Part shown: positions 24,839-37,475 of the stretch, piece by piece | Layout of the letters: the number at the start of each line of letters is the position of its first letter | Numbering within the stretch: the stretch's first letter is position 1 | From: Takifugu bimaculatus | Taxonomy: Eukaryota; Chordata; Actinopteri; Tetraodontiformes; Tetraodontidae | Reading direction: 5' to 3' | Assembly (NCBI GenBank): GCA_004026145.2 | Contig: CP034975.1 | Location: forward strand, 5,132,171-5,196,170 | DNA: 64,000 bases | Notes under the pieces: model-generated | The model's input: the letters and a program-made list of their open reading frames with translations, nothing else | The model's database searches: none | What the model was told of the DNA's origin: nothing | Position numbers and translations under genes: made by a program

Positions 24839-26971
24839 GGTGGTTTTCAGAAGGCAGCGCAGCTTTTAAGGCATAAACGGTTCCGGTGTGCAGGAGGTGA
24901 TCCTGAGAAAAGAGATGAAAAATAAGAGAATGAGCTCAACTGCGGCCCGTCGAGAGGAGGCCCACGGTGATAAGAACCAGCCCAAACTGGTTTGTACCGG
25001 AGATCATTGGTATCATTAACGACTCTGGAGGGAAAGTCGCTCTAAGATCAGATGAACTGGAGGCGCTTCTGTCAGCCAACTTGTACCAAAGCAGCACTGA
25101 ACAAACACTGAGAGCTAAAAATTTCCCAAGGGCCAAACTTCTTCTAGAAATCATTGACCACGTCTCAGTTTAAGGTTCCACAGGTGATCGTTTGGAGATG
25201 TGGTGTCAGCAGTATTAATTCCCAACCAGAGCATCAGAACCAGCTGAAGACAGATCAGCATCCTCAAGCCTCCAACTGAGCACGCTAGTAATATTAACAC
25301 TCCCAGAGACGTGGATTTCTGCTTATATAACGGACAACGTGAGGTGGTTCCGCTAAAAAGGAAATGAAGGCTCAATCAGGCTGGAACTGGATCGTCTAAT
25401 ATTTGCTCAGAGAAGAGGCAAAGTCCTGCGGTACCTTCAGAGTAAGCCTGAAACATGCTGCTCTACAAACCAAAACATAGCTGGTAACATTAAAGAATAT
25501 AAATTAGAAGGAAAGGATGGTTGAAGGGCATTTAAATATGCACTTTATCATTCAGAACTCAGATTATAGAGCGTATCAACTGTTGTAAAAACAACAACAA
25601 CAAGAGAAACACTTAGAAAATGTTTCCTTTAAGCTAAAAGCAACCATATTAGCTGGTTTTACCCACAATCCTCTGCACTGGTGCAAGACAGACAAGCGTA
25701 GTGTGTTAATGGTGACGTGCAGAATGTGTGCACAAGACTAAGAACTTTAAATGAAGAAAAGGTTTGTGATTTGGAACCCAGTAAAACAACACATCCACTG
25801 AGCCACAGATGAGGCATAAACTCAACCTATATGAAATAAATACACACAAGACTTCTCAACACTTCCATTCCTCTGATCAATGGGAGAGAATCTCATGCAC
25901 TGCGTTGCAGGCTGTGTTTTGATGATATGTGACAGGTTCCTGATGGTGAAACGACAAAAGACTGACTCCCTTCGTGCACCATGAACAAATGTGTCCTGCA
26001 AAGGTGCAAAATGGAAGACATCAAAGAGGAGAAGCGGCATCAAAGCCAGGTCAAACAAGATCTACAGGCTAAACCACAACCAACATCTAAATACATCTGG
26101 ATCACCACGTCACGTTCAAGAAGTGCACACGCAAATGGGGCCACAGAACGCACATATGAACGTGCACGAGCGTGTACGAGTCCCTCTGGCGAAGACATTT
26201 GATCAAAGTGAAGAAAGAGGCGATCAAAGCGAGACAAGACTGCGGACATGCCATTCTGAACCGGGGGTGATGCAACTCTTGACCCGAGCAACCGGCGCTC
26301 ACCCCGGTTCTGCAAACTGTGCACGCGCGCGCACGCACACACACGTATTATGAAAGAAGCGCAGGGGTTTACCTTTGATGCGCCCCGAATCCACCCACAA
26401 TCGCCCCGAATCCACCCTGTCCCAGTTCCGACAGACCCGCCAGGTAGCCAACTGGCCCGTGCGGCAGCGCGAGGACGTGTGCACGTGGCACGGCGTCATC
26501 CAATGGCGAGTTGGGGCAGATCCCTGCGTGGAAACTTCCAAATACACCGAGAAGCACTAAAATAAAGTCTGACGAGTTCGCCTAATAGACACCGCAGCCA
26601 GAACTGAAGGGAAGCCAATATGTTGGCCGGGTGTTCATGGCAGAATCTATATGGCTAATATTAAAGTTCTCTCTTATGCTAAATACGGAACACCATAACG
26701 ATAGATAACGAGTAAAGTTCATCTTAGTGATGATTTAGGATGGGAATTGACGGATGGGTGTATTCGCGACTTTCGAGGGAAGTGAGGGATGGGACGGTGT
26801 GCGGATTTTAGGTTTCTACATCAACCTTTTGGTTAGCCCGGAGCTAACTAGCCAACACCTCGGGTGGCCGCCATTTTGGGGGCTGTGGCCACGCCCCACG
26901 TACGTCCTGTGCGTCTGACGTCACTCTCCTTAGTAACCCTCCGCGGCGTCTCCAAGAGAGAAGGCAACAAG
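24839..26971. promoter_or_regulatory. Divergent SFXN2/ARL3 intergenic region with bidirectional promoter near 26850-26970
   Basis: The two genes point away from each other. At the ARL3 end GGCCGCCATTTT (26866-26877) is a YY1-type motif and TGACGTCA (26916-26923) a perfect CRE, both in CpG-rich sequence. SFXN2 may have a non-coding first exon here; none can be proved. The rest (24.9-26.8 kb) is unique sequence with a short CG/CA alternating run at about 26321-26345. Confidence 0.5.
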
Positions 26972-28653
26972 ATGGTGAGTAGAATTTTCCACGCTAAATC
27001 GCGGTTAACTGTGAATATCAGGCTACATTTGTGGGGGATTTGCGTCAAGCAGCGTTCCTTAAACGCAGCCGAGGGATAAAGGAGCCACCCGAAGGCGTCC
27101 TGGCGAGAAAAGCGTCCGACTGCTGCCAAAGCTACCCTGTTGCTCAGGGGAGATTAGCCTAAAAGGCTAACCAGGGTTGGCTCTAATTTGCTCCTTAATT
27201 GGTCGTGAATTTAGAATTGAACGTGCACGACCACCCGGCTCATCGGGATCTAAATATCTAATCACGGGACGTGCTGTTTTTGGCTGCTTCTCCTGAGGAG
27301 AACTCGGTAAATGAAGTGCCACCACACGGCCTATAAGTGATGACTTCGGGTGGAGGCAAAGGAACTAATGTCTGCAACAGTGACCAGCTGCATCACTAGT
27401 TGTCTTGTCACCATCGCTCGTGTCCTGAACTCCTCTTCTCCTGCCTTGTGACAGGGATTGCTTTCCATTCTGCGCAAACTAAAGAGCACACCAGACCAGG
27501 AGGTTCGGATTCTGCTGCTGGGTCTGGACAACGGAGGCAAGACCACCCTCCTGAAACATCTGGCCTCAGAGGACATCAGCCACATCACCCCCACACAGGT
27601 ACCAGTCCCAGACCAGGGAGACGCCCCCATTCCCCAGTATCTCAGCATCTCCGGTCCTGTTTAGCGGCTCCTGGTTTGTGCTAACCAGAATACTGGCGTT
27701 CTAAATTAATATTGTGATGAGCCTAAACGTGTTATTCTGCTAGATTGTGAATAGGAGTCTTGAGACAGTAACTATAGAAACCGTCGCCTGTTATTGTGCA
27801 CGAGGGAGAGGTGTTTAAAGCACATACAAGACGGGCCTCCGAACCCAAACCCATCCTGTCCTCTGACTCGGTGCCATGACTGATTTGGACTCGTTGGGCT
27901 TCACTTTTAAACCGAAAAGTCAAATGTTTCTGTTATCTTAATAGCTAACTGCATTTTTGTCTTCATTCCAGGGATTTAACATCAAAAGTGTCCAGTCTCA
28001 GGGGTTTAAACTCAACGTTTGGGACATCGGAGGCCAGCGGAAGATCCGGCCCTACTGGAGAAATTACTTTGAAAACACAGATTTGCTGGTGAGTGACGGA
28101 GCAGCAACCTTTGCTGAGTAATTATCAACCCTAAACCCGCTGGAGATGCTTAAAAGCACAACTTTCCTTTGTCTCAGATTTATGTCATCGACAGTGCTGA
28201 CAGGAAGAGGTTTGAGGAAACGGGTCAGGTTCGTGTGGCGCCGGATGGCCGACCAATCCGCGTTCATCCTCCCAACGCTCACGTTTGACCAGCGTTATCA
28301 GACGCCACCACAGTGTCCAGATGTTTGTGTGTCCTCCAGGAGCTGGCGGAGTTACTGGATGAGGAGAAGCTGAGCGGCGTTCCGGTGCTGATCTTTGCCA
28401 ACAAGCAGGACCTGCTGACGGCCGCCCCAGCCTCCGAGATCGCCGAGGGTCTCAACCTGCACACCATCCGCGATCGCATATGGCAGATCCAGGCGTGCTC
28501 GGCCCTGTCCGGAGAGGGGATCCAGGTCGGCGTTTGGCTTTGATCTCGCGTTTGCTTTTATGTGCCCCGTTTTTCCTCATGTGACGCTTCCAATTTCACT
28601 TTCAGGAAGGGATAAATTGGTTGTGCAAGAACGTCAACTCCAAGAAAAAATAG
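26972..28653 (+). CDS. arl3: ARL3, ARF-like small GTPase of cilia, complete
   Basis: ARL3-GTP releases lipidated cargo from UNC119 and PDE6D carriers inside cilia. Coding exons: 26972-26974 (ATG only), 27455-27598, 27972-28088, 28178-28228, 28340-28525 and 28606-28653 (TAG at 28651-28653). They give 182 aa, exactly the family length. G1 is GLDNGGKT (24-31), switch II WDIGGQR with Gln71, G4 NKQD (126-129) and G5 CSAL. The N terminus MGLLSILRKLKS is the amphipathic helix of ARL3; the C terminus NVNSKKK matches. The splice donor follows the ATG directly (ATG|GTGAGT), and the next exon supplies GGA for Gly2. A/B paralogue not resolved. Confidence 0.97.
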
Positions 28654-31600
28654 CTTTGGAGTTTGATTCAGGAGGAGCAGCTGCCGCACCCACACACCCA
28701 CACACACACCCACACACACACACACTCTGCACCTTCCTGAGCCTTAGCACGGTGGGATCTGTGAATGTAAACACACCACTTTTTAGCGCCCTGCAGTTCC
28801 GTATCAATGAGGTTGAATCTCCACTAATCTAACGTTGGACGCCACATATGGAGGGTTTCCGAGGGACCCGTGGAAGCTTCAAGCAGCGCCGACCTCCGTC
28901 TGCCGACCTCAAACATCCCAGTCGGAGTGCTGCCCTCTTCCAGCCCCCGCTCAGCTCCCTCCCCACCATGGTTTTTATTAACTGTAAAGGCTTTTCCAGC
29001 TACGATCGTGTTTGAAGTGAGGTATATTTTTGTAATCGTCTTATTTATGGTAGAGAGGAAACTGCTCCTGCACCTGGTTAGTGTGTGACGTCAAAAAACT
29101 GTCGGAAAAACTGACCAATACTTCCCAGACATTAAAAAATGTATTGTAATGTGTACTAAAAAAGGGGAACTACATTTTTGGATGAAATGTGTTGGTGTGT
29201 AACTCCACACGCGCTATAGAGCGTCTGTAGTCTATAATGTTTGCATATCAGAGATTTGCTGGCTGTTTTTTTAATGCAGGTACCTGTACGTGGCGATGCG
29301 TTTGTTGGCGCTCTCGCAGGGATCCGCCTGTTTGAGCTGGAGTTACGGATCAGGAATAAAAAGAAAGGAAATACATGTCAAAGAACCCATCCGTGGAGTT
29401 TGTGATTCACCTGTTTCCTGCCGCTCGCAGCGTGGACGCGCGGCCGGTCGGCCGTGACAGGTGGGCTCAGCTGTTCCCGACAGGAAGCGAGCACGTGTGA
29501 GCGTCTGCAGGAGACAGCCGACGCTCACACGTCAGAGTGACACGCAACACTGAGGAAGAACCTATTGATTCCTCCTCTTCTTCCTTAAAATCTACAGTTT
29601 GGAACATCTGTCCGCAGCAGCCTGGGAAGGGAAATGACCTAATTCTTCATGTGACTCTGGCTTCCCTCTGATTTCTCATTTTAATATGTGCTAGTGGGAT
29701 TTAAAGTTGCATAACATGTTGAAATGAGCCGTTCCTCCTTCCGCTTCTGTGTTAATCAGCAAACGCGAGTGTTCCCTTCTGAAAAGCGTCGTGCACAATC
29801 CAGGCTTTTTATGAACTCATTCAGAATTCCGAGGTCGGTTTCTGAGAGGCTTAGCGGCGCTGTGGTGTTGTGTTCTGCTGGGCTCTGTAGGTGACTGATT
29901 CCGAGGGCCTCAGAGACTTGCTAAGGGCCTCTTCTTCTCACACAATGACGCTCATTGTGCAGCCTTCCTCTCCTCAGAATGGACACACAGAATGTACTGT
30001 GATTGTTATTTGTGGAACTTCCATTCTCACAAAGCTCCATGGAAAAGCAGCGTGTGCGTTCCATTTGAAGGCTAACGAGCAGCGAGACGATGGGGTCAGG
30101 GCATCAGTGGCTTGTCTTTCATCTTTAAGGGGCTTTTTAAAATGGAGGCTAATTTTTCCTCGTAGCGCTTAGCATGGCTACACATGCTGTTCACCAAACG
30201 ATGGCGTTATATGATGTCGCTGCTTGTCACAATACCTCCACAGATCCTTCATTCCAGGATCCGTGGTCTTCAATTTTGCTCAGGAATAAATTGGAAAGTG
30301 GGATAAGGCATGAAAAGTGTCAGAGATGCAGTGGACCAAATTAGCGCCCTGGTCTCTCCCTGTGAATCAAGCAGCTGTGCAGCAGCTGTGTGCAGCAGTG
30401 TGAGAGGATGTGTGTCAGGAGACACAGAGGGCTTTTGTTTTTTCTGATAGTGTGTGCGACAGAGCGTGAAAGATAGAAAAGCAGTTGCTGCAATTTACCC
30501 GGCACCTCCGACCCCACAGCTCTTGTGTTTCTGCTGAGGTTTGCTGACTGGAGGAAAACAAATAAAGAACATCAGAAGTGCACTTCTACTGGCTCCTCAG
30601 AGAGGCCAGAGGTGGGAGTGAGACGGGAGGGAGCGAGATGGAACAGCACAATTAAACATGCTTTTATTTTCTGCCTTATTTCCTGCTGCCCGACGCCAGA
30701 AGAACCAGTGGAGGAGAAGAACAGAGCCTCCTCTCACAGCTGTTTTAGAGCTTTAAAGCTCTTCGAGTCCCTGTTAAGAATTTATGGCTGCGTCTGAAAG
30801 TTCACTGCTAAATTTGCAAAGAGCAATTTACAAATTTTATGGCACCACAAGCCTCATCAAAGGAATAGCTTTTTGTTGTAGGAAGATTTCAAACGTTTTT
30901 CTATTTGCTAGGATAGTTGTCCCAGTTTAGCATCAATACATAAAAGTGTCTTTAATCGCTGACAGGCTTTAGGAGAGCTGGAAGCTTCTCCCTGTGTGTT
31001 GGACTGTGATGTCCTGCAGTACACATGTGCAACACTCAAGTAGCAACAACCTGGTCAGGAAACAATAATCATGGGAAGCTGGTGGTAAAGCACAGATGTC
31101 GGCATTTATTTAACCTTTTAAGCCCGTTTTTTTCCTTTCTAATCAAACTAACTTGCGGCTCTCGCGAGCACGGAGGCCCCCGCACGGAATACCAGCAGTT
31201 AAAGAAAATGGATGGATGGCTCATCAACATGGAGGTGAAGAGACAATGAGCGGACATTATTGGGCGGACTGTTCCTTTAAGAGCTGGGGGCGGGGCTAAA
31301 GTCCGCGCATGCGCATCCGCGTCTTGCACAGTTCCACGGTCTCACCCAATAATAGATGAAAATGGGATTTAAGTTGCTTTAATCTGCAGATGTTATCAGC
31401 AGTGGGGGCTGTTCTAACTCTTTTAACGGCGCTTTGGCACCTTCAGCTCCACATCGTCGCCCTCGAACATCACCTTCCCTCCTTTGAACCAGAGGAAATT
31501 CCATTTCCACTCACTCGCGCACGGGGACGAGCCCTGCAGCCTGGGTGGGAAGCTTCTTCCTATCAAGGAACAGTTTAACGATCCCACCGCGGGGAACTAA

Positions 31601-31956
31601 CGCACAGTCGGACCGAAGGGTCCTCTGAATCTCCATCCCGTCTCCTCCCGGAGGCCCCTCACCCACGCACGCTCCGGAGCCTCATTGCAGATGTTGAGGG
31701 CTGGTCCCCCCCCCACGTTATTGGGTCTTCTGAGATGAATAACCACGCTCACGCCTCATCAGAAACAGTGGCGGGGGAGCGTTTGCATGTTTCAGAAGGA
31801 AGTTTGTGGCGTGTTTATGGAGTGGGAGGATGTTTCACTCTGTTGTACAGTTAAAAATAAAGAAGCAGAAACATAAGCAGCAGATTTCCAGCACACGCTC
31901 AGCAGGGACAAGCATTAAAATACTAATGCAGTGGGTGTTTTGGTCTTTTCATGGGA
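28654..31956. other. ARL3 3' UTR and ARL3/TRIM8 convergent intergenic DNA
   Basis: ARL3 3' UTR probably ends after ATTAAA at about 29131 or AATAAA at 29355-29360. Beyond this no conserved exon is recognised. A CpG-rich, promoter-like patch lies at about 31270-31330 (reported as a finding). Confidence 0.45.
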
Positions 31957-33278
31957 TTTATTGCTGAAAGAGTTAACAAAATATAGAATAGAAATATAGA
32001 ATATTGCCACACTTAACACAAAGGGAAACATGGTTTGCATGTACAGAGCTGAGAGCCGCGAGTTGGTTTCAATCTGTTTATTTGGAACCCTCCAAATCAC
32101 TTCGGTCATTTTTCCATTTCACAAAATATTTACAAAAGAAGATACCTTTGTCTGCCTCTCCCCCACCTCCCGCCGACCGTCGGATCGGCTCCCGCTCGTG
32201 ACAAACGCTCACGTTTCCGTCTCGTCTACGTCTTTTAGAAAAAGTTCTTGAAAAATTCCTCCCACCCTTTTTTCCTTTCATACATGTATTTTGCATACTT
32301 TCCCCCAATTGTTCTTTTGAAAAGGAAAGAAAAAAAAACAAAAAGCCAAAAAAACTTCCTGCATGCTTTGAGCTGCAAACAGGAAGCCGAGCGCCCGTGT
32401 GCTTATTGAGAGGAAGTGACATCCTTGCCCTGCAGGAAGTACAATTACAGCATCGTCAGGTCCTCCAGATGCTTGATTGGTTTGGTTCGGTCCAGTCTCG
32501 CCATTTCCTCTAAAACCGTCTCTGTAGACAAGCGCTGAGCTACAGATGTACCAAATGACACAAAGCTAGTTAGGAAATGGAAACAGTCTGTGTCAGAGTG
32601 CCGTTTTGTGTCCGGTGGGGTCCGGCGCCCAGAGCCGGGGCCCCCCCTCAGGCGCAGCGCCACCGTCCAGCATCTGTAGTCCAGACATTGGGGGGGGAAA
32701 AAGCATCCACAAGTGCATTGTGGGTGATCAATGGAAGAGCGTTAGCGTGTTCAAGCTGTACGTACGATCCATCCCTGAACTCGGCAAAGACGGGAAGAGG
32801 CGCCGCGGCGGCAAAAATCAAAGGGGGGGGGGGGGGGCAGCCCGGCCAGAGGGGGGGGGGGGGGACAGGGCCCCCCTGCTGAGAGCGTAAGGCAACGGAG
32901 CTCAGGGGTTTCACTACGTCAGAGGCGCCGACCTGCACAAGTCCCTCACCGCTCTCCCTTCAACGCCAGCGAGAATCCACGGAGCCATTTCCTGATAAAA
33001 GTCCTCCGGCCCGTAACCATGGCAACACGGAGGCTCCTCTAACTTGTGCCAGACTGTTTATGCATCGTAGCGGCAGCACGCCACGGAGAATCGGAGTGAA
33101 AGGGGGAGCCCGAGAGACGGACCCTGCCCCCGAAGGTGTGTACCTGTCCTACATGTGTGTGGATGGATGGTGAAGACTGAATATGTGTACAGTGCGACTG
33201 CATTCTTTACTTCCAGTTAATAATTCTTTAAAGGTGTGCTATTTTGGTGTCTCTATATCCAAGCGCGGGTCTACTCTG
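31957..33278 (-). other. trim8: Probable TRIM8 3' UTR
   Basis: Minus-strand sequence after the TRIM8 stop with AATAAA (TTTATT at 31957-31962). It contains two long G runs at about 32824-32838 and 32850-32863, which are C runs in the transcript. Confidence 0.4.
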
Positions 33279-36200
33279 TTAACTGGTGACATAGTGCTTT
33301 GTGGAGGGCTGCCCGTACAGCCCGTAGAAATCTGTGTGTCTGTGTGTCTGGGAGGCGTCTATCCAGTCCCTCACGGCCAGGCCCTGCATGGACGGCCCCC
33401 CAGAGGCCAGGCCGGGGGGAGGGGGGTAGTCCTGGGTGCTGACCCAGGGAAAGGAGCCCGACCTCGGGTAGGGCGGGTGGCTGCGGTGGCCCGACACCGA
33501 GGGCATCCCGGAGCAGTAGCAGTTATCCATCGTGCACACCAGGATCTTCCGGCCGCCGTACTGCGGCAGCACGGCCTGCTGGGAGGAGTGGGAGGAGCTG
33601 CTGCCCCCCGGGGGGAAGTGCGAGGAGCCGAACACGGAGCCCGAGTGGTGGCTGGTCAGAGCGCCGCTTCCGCTTCCTGCTCCGCCGCCCTCGCCGATGT
33701 GAGGCGGGCCGCAGGGCCCCAGAGGCTGCTGATTGGTGGACTGACCTTCCCCAGAGGCGGAGCCGGAGCCCAGGTAGGGCTGCTTGGATAACGAAGACGA
33801 GGACGAGGAGGAGTCCTTGAAACCCGGAGCCGTGTTTTTTCCGACGCTGCCGTTCCCCTCGGGGAAGGCGGCGGAATGTTTCCGTTTCTCCGCTCCAGAG
33901 GCAGAACTCTGCCCGCTGGGGTAGGCAGGGATGGACTGCAGGAAGGTCGACGGAGGGGTGAGAGGAGCTGCGGGAGGAATGAGAGGATTAACGTGTCGGC
34001 CGGAATAAAGAGCCCCCCCGACAGTAAGATACCGGATTCAGCCGGGATTGTGGTGTTCATGATCCCACCTTCCAGTGTTCTCTTCAGGCTCTTCTCTCGC
34101 TTGGAGATTTCAGAGAGGAACAGTTTAGGAATTGAGATTCCCAACTTTATAGGGAGGAAGAGCGCCGCCCACGCACGCCTGCGACCTGCAACACACGCCC
34201 AGCACACGCAGACGTTAAACCCCCGGCCTCCGCGGCGCCGCAGAGACTCCGGATTCTCTCACCTGTCCGTGAGGATCTTCACAGGCTTGGTGTTCTTCAT
34301 GAAGCTCAGGTCCTCCGCCTTGCTGAAGGCCGTGTGGATGGAGCTCAGCAGCTTCTGGGTCTCGTGCCGCTGCTCCCCCAGAGCCAGGACCTGCGCGGCG
34401 TTGTCCTGGCAATAGCGGGCGTGCGCCCGGTCCAGGGCCTCCAGCGTCCGACTCAGGTCCTCCTCCAGGAGCTGATGCATGCGCTGGTACTGCAGACGCA
34501 CCTCCTCCTTCAGCTCGCACACCCGGTCCTGTTCAACCGCACCAATCGGGGCGTCAGCGCGCCCCCAAACACGCCGCAGCGGGCACCAGAAGGTGCACAC
34601 CTACCTCCACCACGCACTTGTCGGAGTCCAGCTTGCAGAGCTGCTCCTCGATCTCGTGCACTCGCTCCTCCACGCGCTCCTGCTGCCGCAGCAGGCTTTG
34701 CTGTGGAGGCAGGAGAGAAAGGAGAGGTTTAAAAAGGGCCGGGACACCGTTACTACGGCGACCCACTAGCATCCCGGCAGCAGAACCCAGTCGCCGGCTA
34801 AATTAGTCTCCATCCAACACACGATCCCTGCGAGGGGAGGGGAGGGGAGGGGGCGCTGTCATGGCAACCAGCAGCTATTTTGTGTTTGCATTAGTAAGAG
34901 AGGGCTAATGCTGGGGGAGCTGCAGGCAGCGAGCAGATAAATAAATGGGCAAATAGAGGCAGGAAAAGCTCTGCTCCCCCACCAGCACCTCTTTAAAAGG
35001 TTCCCACAGCAGAGGCGGATCTTCTGGGTCCAAACTCTCTTTTTTTCTGCACGTGAACAACAGCCGACACAAACACGGAGGCTCATCTAGGTCAGCGTGA
35101 GGAGCGAATGTTTAAAATAAGAGTTGCATTGTCTCTCAGTGGGAATGACGGCACAGATCTGCTAATCCTGCATGTGTTTAATATTTAATGGCAGATATGA
35201 ATAATCCTCAATCGGCCTTCAACGGAGGAGAGGAACGCCGGTGATTGGGCACCAGGCACAAAATGGACGAGTTTCACCTCTTCTCAACGGTCCGAAGCAG
35301 AACAATAGCTGCCGAACCTTCCATACTTTCTGGCCCCAAACGGTTAAAAAGGGAGATTAACTCCGTAAATCCGACCCCACAAGTCAATAATCTGTTGTTT
35401 TTCACACTGGCGCTCTTTTCCTGGCACCAACATCCCGTCGCTCCGACCCAACAGCAGCTGATCTTATCGCTGAAGATCAGCTGCTGCCCAGCTTGGAATG
35501 TAGACCAGCAGACTTCTGGGCCTCTGTAGCACATGGCTGAGAGCTGCTGCCCCAGATAACCCCCCCCCCACACACACACACACACACACACACGCACGCA
35601 CACACACGTGTAGACACAGTTGACATGGGTGGAACCAGGACGGTGACCTGGTTGTGCTGATTGACTGAGTTACGCTTCCAGCAGCAACTGAAATCAGGGG
35701 AGAAACCAGGGTTGAAGGATTCAGCGCTCCCCAGAGGGTGGGGGGTTGTGGCTGAATATATGGGATACCTTTGAGGGAGGGGGGGGGGAGGAGGGAGGGA
35801 GGCTTTGGGCGGTGTATGGAGGGGGGGCTGCTCTTAAGCTGTCATTTCACTACAGCGTCTCCTCCATCACAGACGCTAACGGCTAACGGGAAGGACGGTC
35901 CTCGCCTGGAGTAGCAGCTGGATGGTTGGTGGGGGGGGGGGGGACTACACAGGCAACACCCCTACGCATTTCACAGTTATTCACATTATTTTACATTTGT
36001 GGGACCCTTGTGCAAATATATTAGCTTAAACAGTACCCTCCCCCCGCCCTGTACGGGCCCCCCCCCCGCCCTACGGGCCCCCCCCCCCCCCGCCCCGCTA
36101 CGGGCGCCCCGGTGCCCCAGGTGACCATAAACTCCACATGAAGCTGAGTCATTGTGTTACAGGAAACAGATACACCCGAGCGTGACGGTCGGGACTGAAA

Positions 36201-36322
36201 CAGCCTGTCGGGTGAACCGAATGAGTCAGGAGCAACGGAGCCTTTCTGGCTCGCCCGCTGACTAAAAGTCCTGGAACATTTTTAAAAAGGCTGGTGGGGC
36301 GTGTGTGTGTGGGTGTGTGCAC

Positions 36323-36353
<31 letters not shown>

Positions 36354-37475
36354 GGCAGGGGTGGCCTGGATTTGACTCAACAACAGTGGGTAATAAACTC
36401 TCAATAAGGCAGGAGGTGGATAAAAAAGCAGAGTAGTGGGTCGACTAGTGACAAATCACATTAATCCCCCTTTCCCTCGCCTCCTGCCCCCCCACCCCCA
36501 CCCCCCCCCAGCCCCACCCCCACCCCCTTCATAACTGGCGATCCTTGAGCTCGGATGCACCTGTGCTGGGAAGATAAGGCCCTCTGAGGGCCCCCCTCAT
36601 TGTTCCTGCCTCCACCACATTGTTTGTCATTCCAACAGATGAGGAGGGAGTCCGGACGCACGGAGCGACTCCACACGTGCAAGCGCCCGCTTCAGTCACC
36701 GCGGCGAATACGTGGAGCGGCGGCGGCGGCCGCAAACGCAGCGAGGCTAAACCCTCGGCGGCGGCGGCGCACCCAGTCCCCCCCTTCAGCTTCTTATCAT
36801 TTGGTTTGAAGAGTGTTTAAAAACAGGCCCCAAAGATGTTTAAACGTCGGTTTAAACACCTCGCCACCGGGCGCACGCGAGGAAGGAACGCGGTCTTACT
36901 CTGATGTCATTGCGGCGCAGCTCCACGTCGGTGACGGCGTGCCCGTGGCTGGGGTGGCAGCGGGCGAAGCAGCAGTACTGGCACACGGCCGTCTGCTCGG
37001 CCTCGCAGTGGTACAGCCGGTACTTGTCGTGCTGGAGGCAGGTCCAGGCCTTCACCGCCTCCGCCTCCACCAGCAGGTGCCCGAGGGCCGAGCACGGCTG
37101 CTGCAGGTGCGTCTGGACGTGCGACTGGCAGCACGGCGCGTTGCAGCGCAGGCACACCTTGGCGGCGGGCAGCGGGGGGCCGCGGCGGCACAGGATGCAC
37201 TGCAGCGGCGGCGTGCTGGGCTTCTCCACGCTCAGGGCGTTGTACTTCTCCACGATGTTGGACAGCTTGTGGTTCTTCTCCAGGCTGGGCTTCTGCGTGT
37301 ACGCGTGGTTGCACTCGGGGCAGCGGGCCAGCGCCGAGTCCTTGGCCCAGGCCTCGCTGATGCAGCCCCGGCAGAAGTTGTGCTTGCAGGGCAGCTGGAT
37401 GGGGTCGGAGAAGACGTGCAGGCAGATGGGGCAGATGAGCTCCTCCTCGAAGCAGTTCCTCCACGTCTCGGCCAT
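33279..37475 (-). CDS. trim8: TRIM8, RING/B-box/coiled-coil E3 ubiquitin ligase, with an apparent frameshift
   Basis: TRIM8 is an E3 ligase that tunes JAK-STAT, NF-kB and p53 signalling. Exons: 37475-36900, 34700-34605, 34528-34263, 34185-34069 and 33967-33279 (TAA). The RING is CPICLHVFSDPIQLPCKHNF..CPEC (about residues 15-57), followed by two B-boxes (CILCRRG..CQSHVQ, then CLQHDKYRLYHC), a coiled coil (ERVEERVHEIEEQL onward) and the low-complexity C terminus ending DFYGLYGQPSTKHYVTS. In the fourth exon the family frame (YKVGNLNS) meets TAA at 125-127 of the 34 kb block, while KLFLSEISKREKSLKRTLEG continues one base out of frame, so one extra base lies at about 34127. Start chosen at MAETW because human begins MAENW; in-frame Met codons extend up to 37514. 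SPRY is absent, as in the family. Confidence 0.93.

Noticed and set aside
28700..28832. ORF continuing past the ARL3 last exon
   Set aside because: Out of frame with ARL3; the conserved frame ends at TAG 28651-28653 with the family-typical tail.
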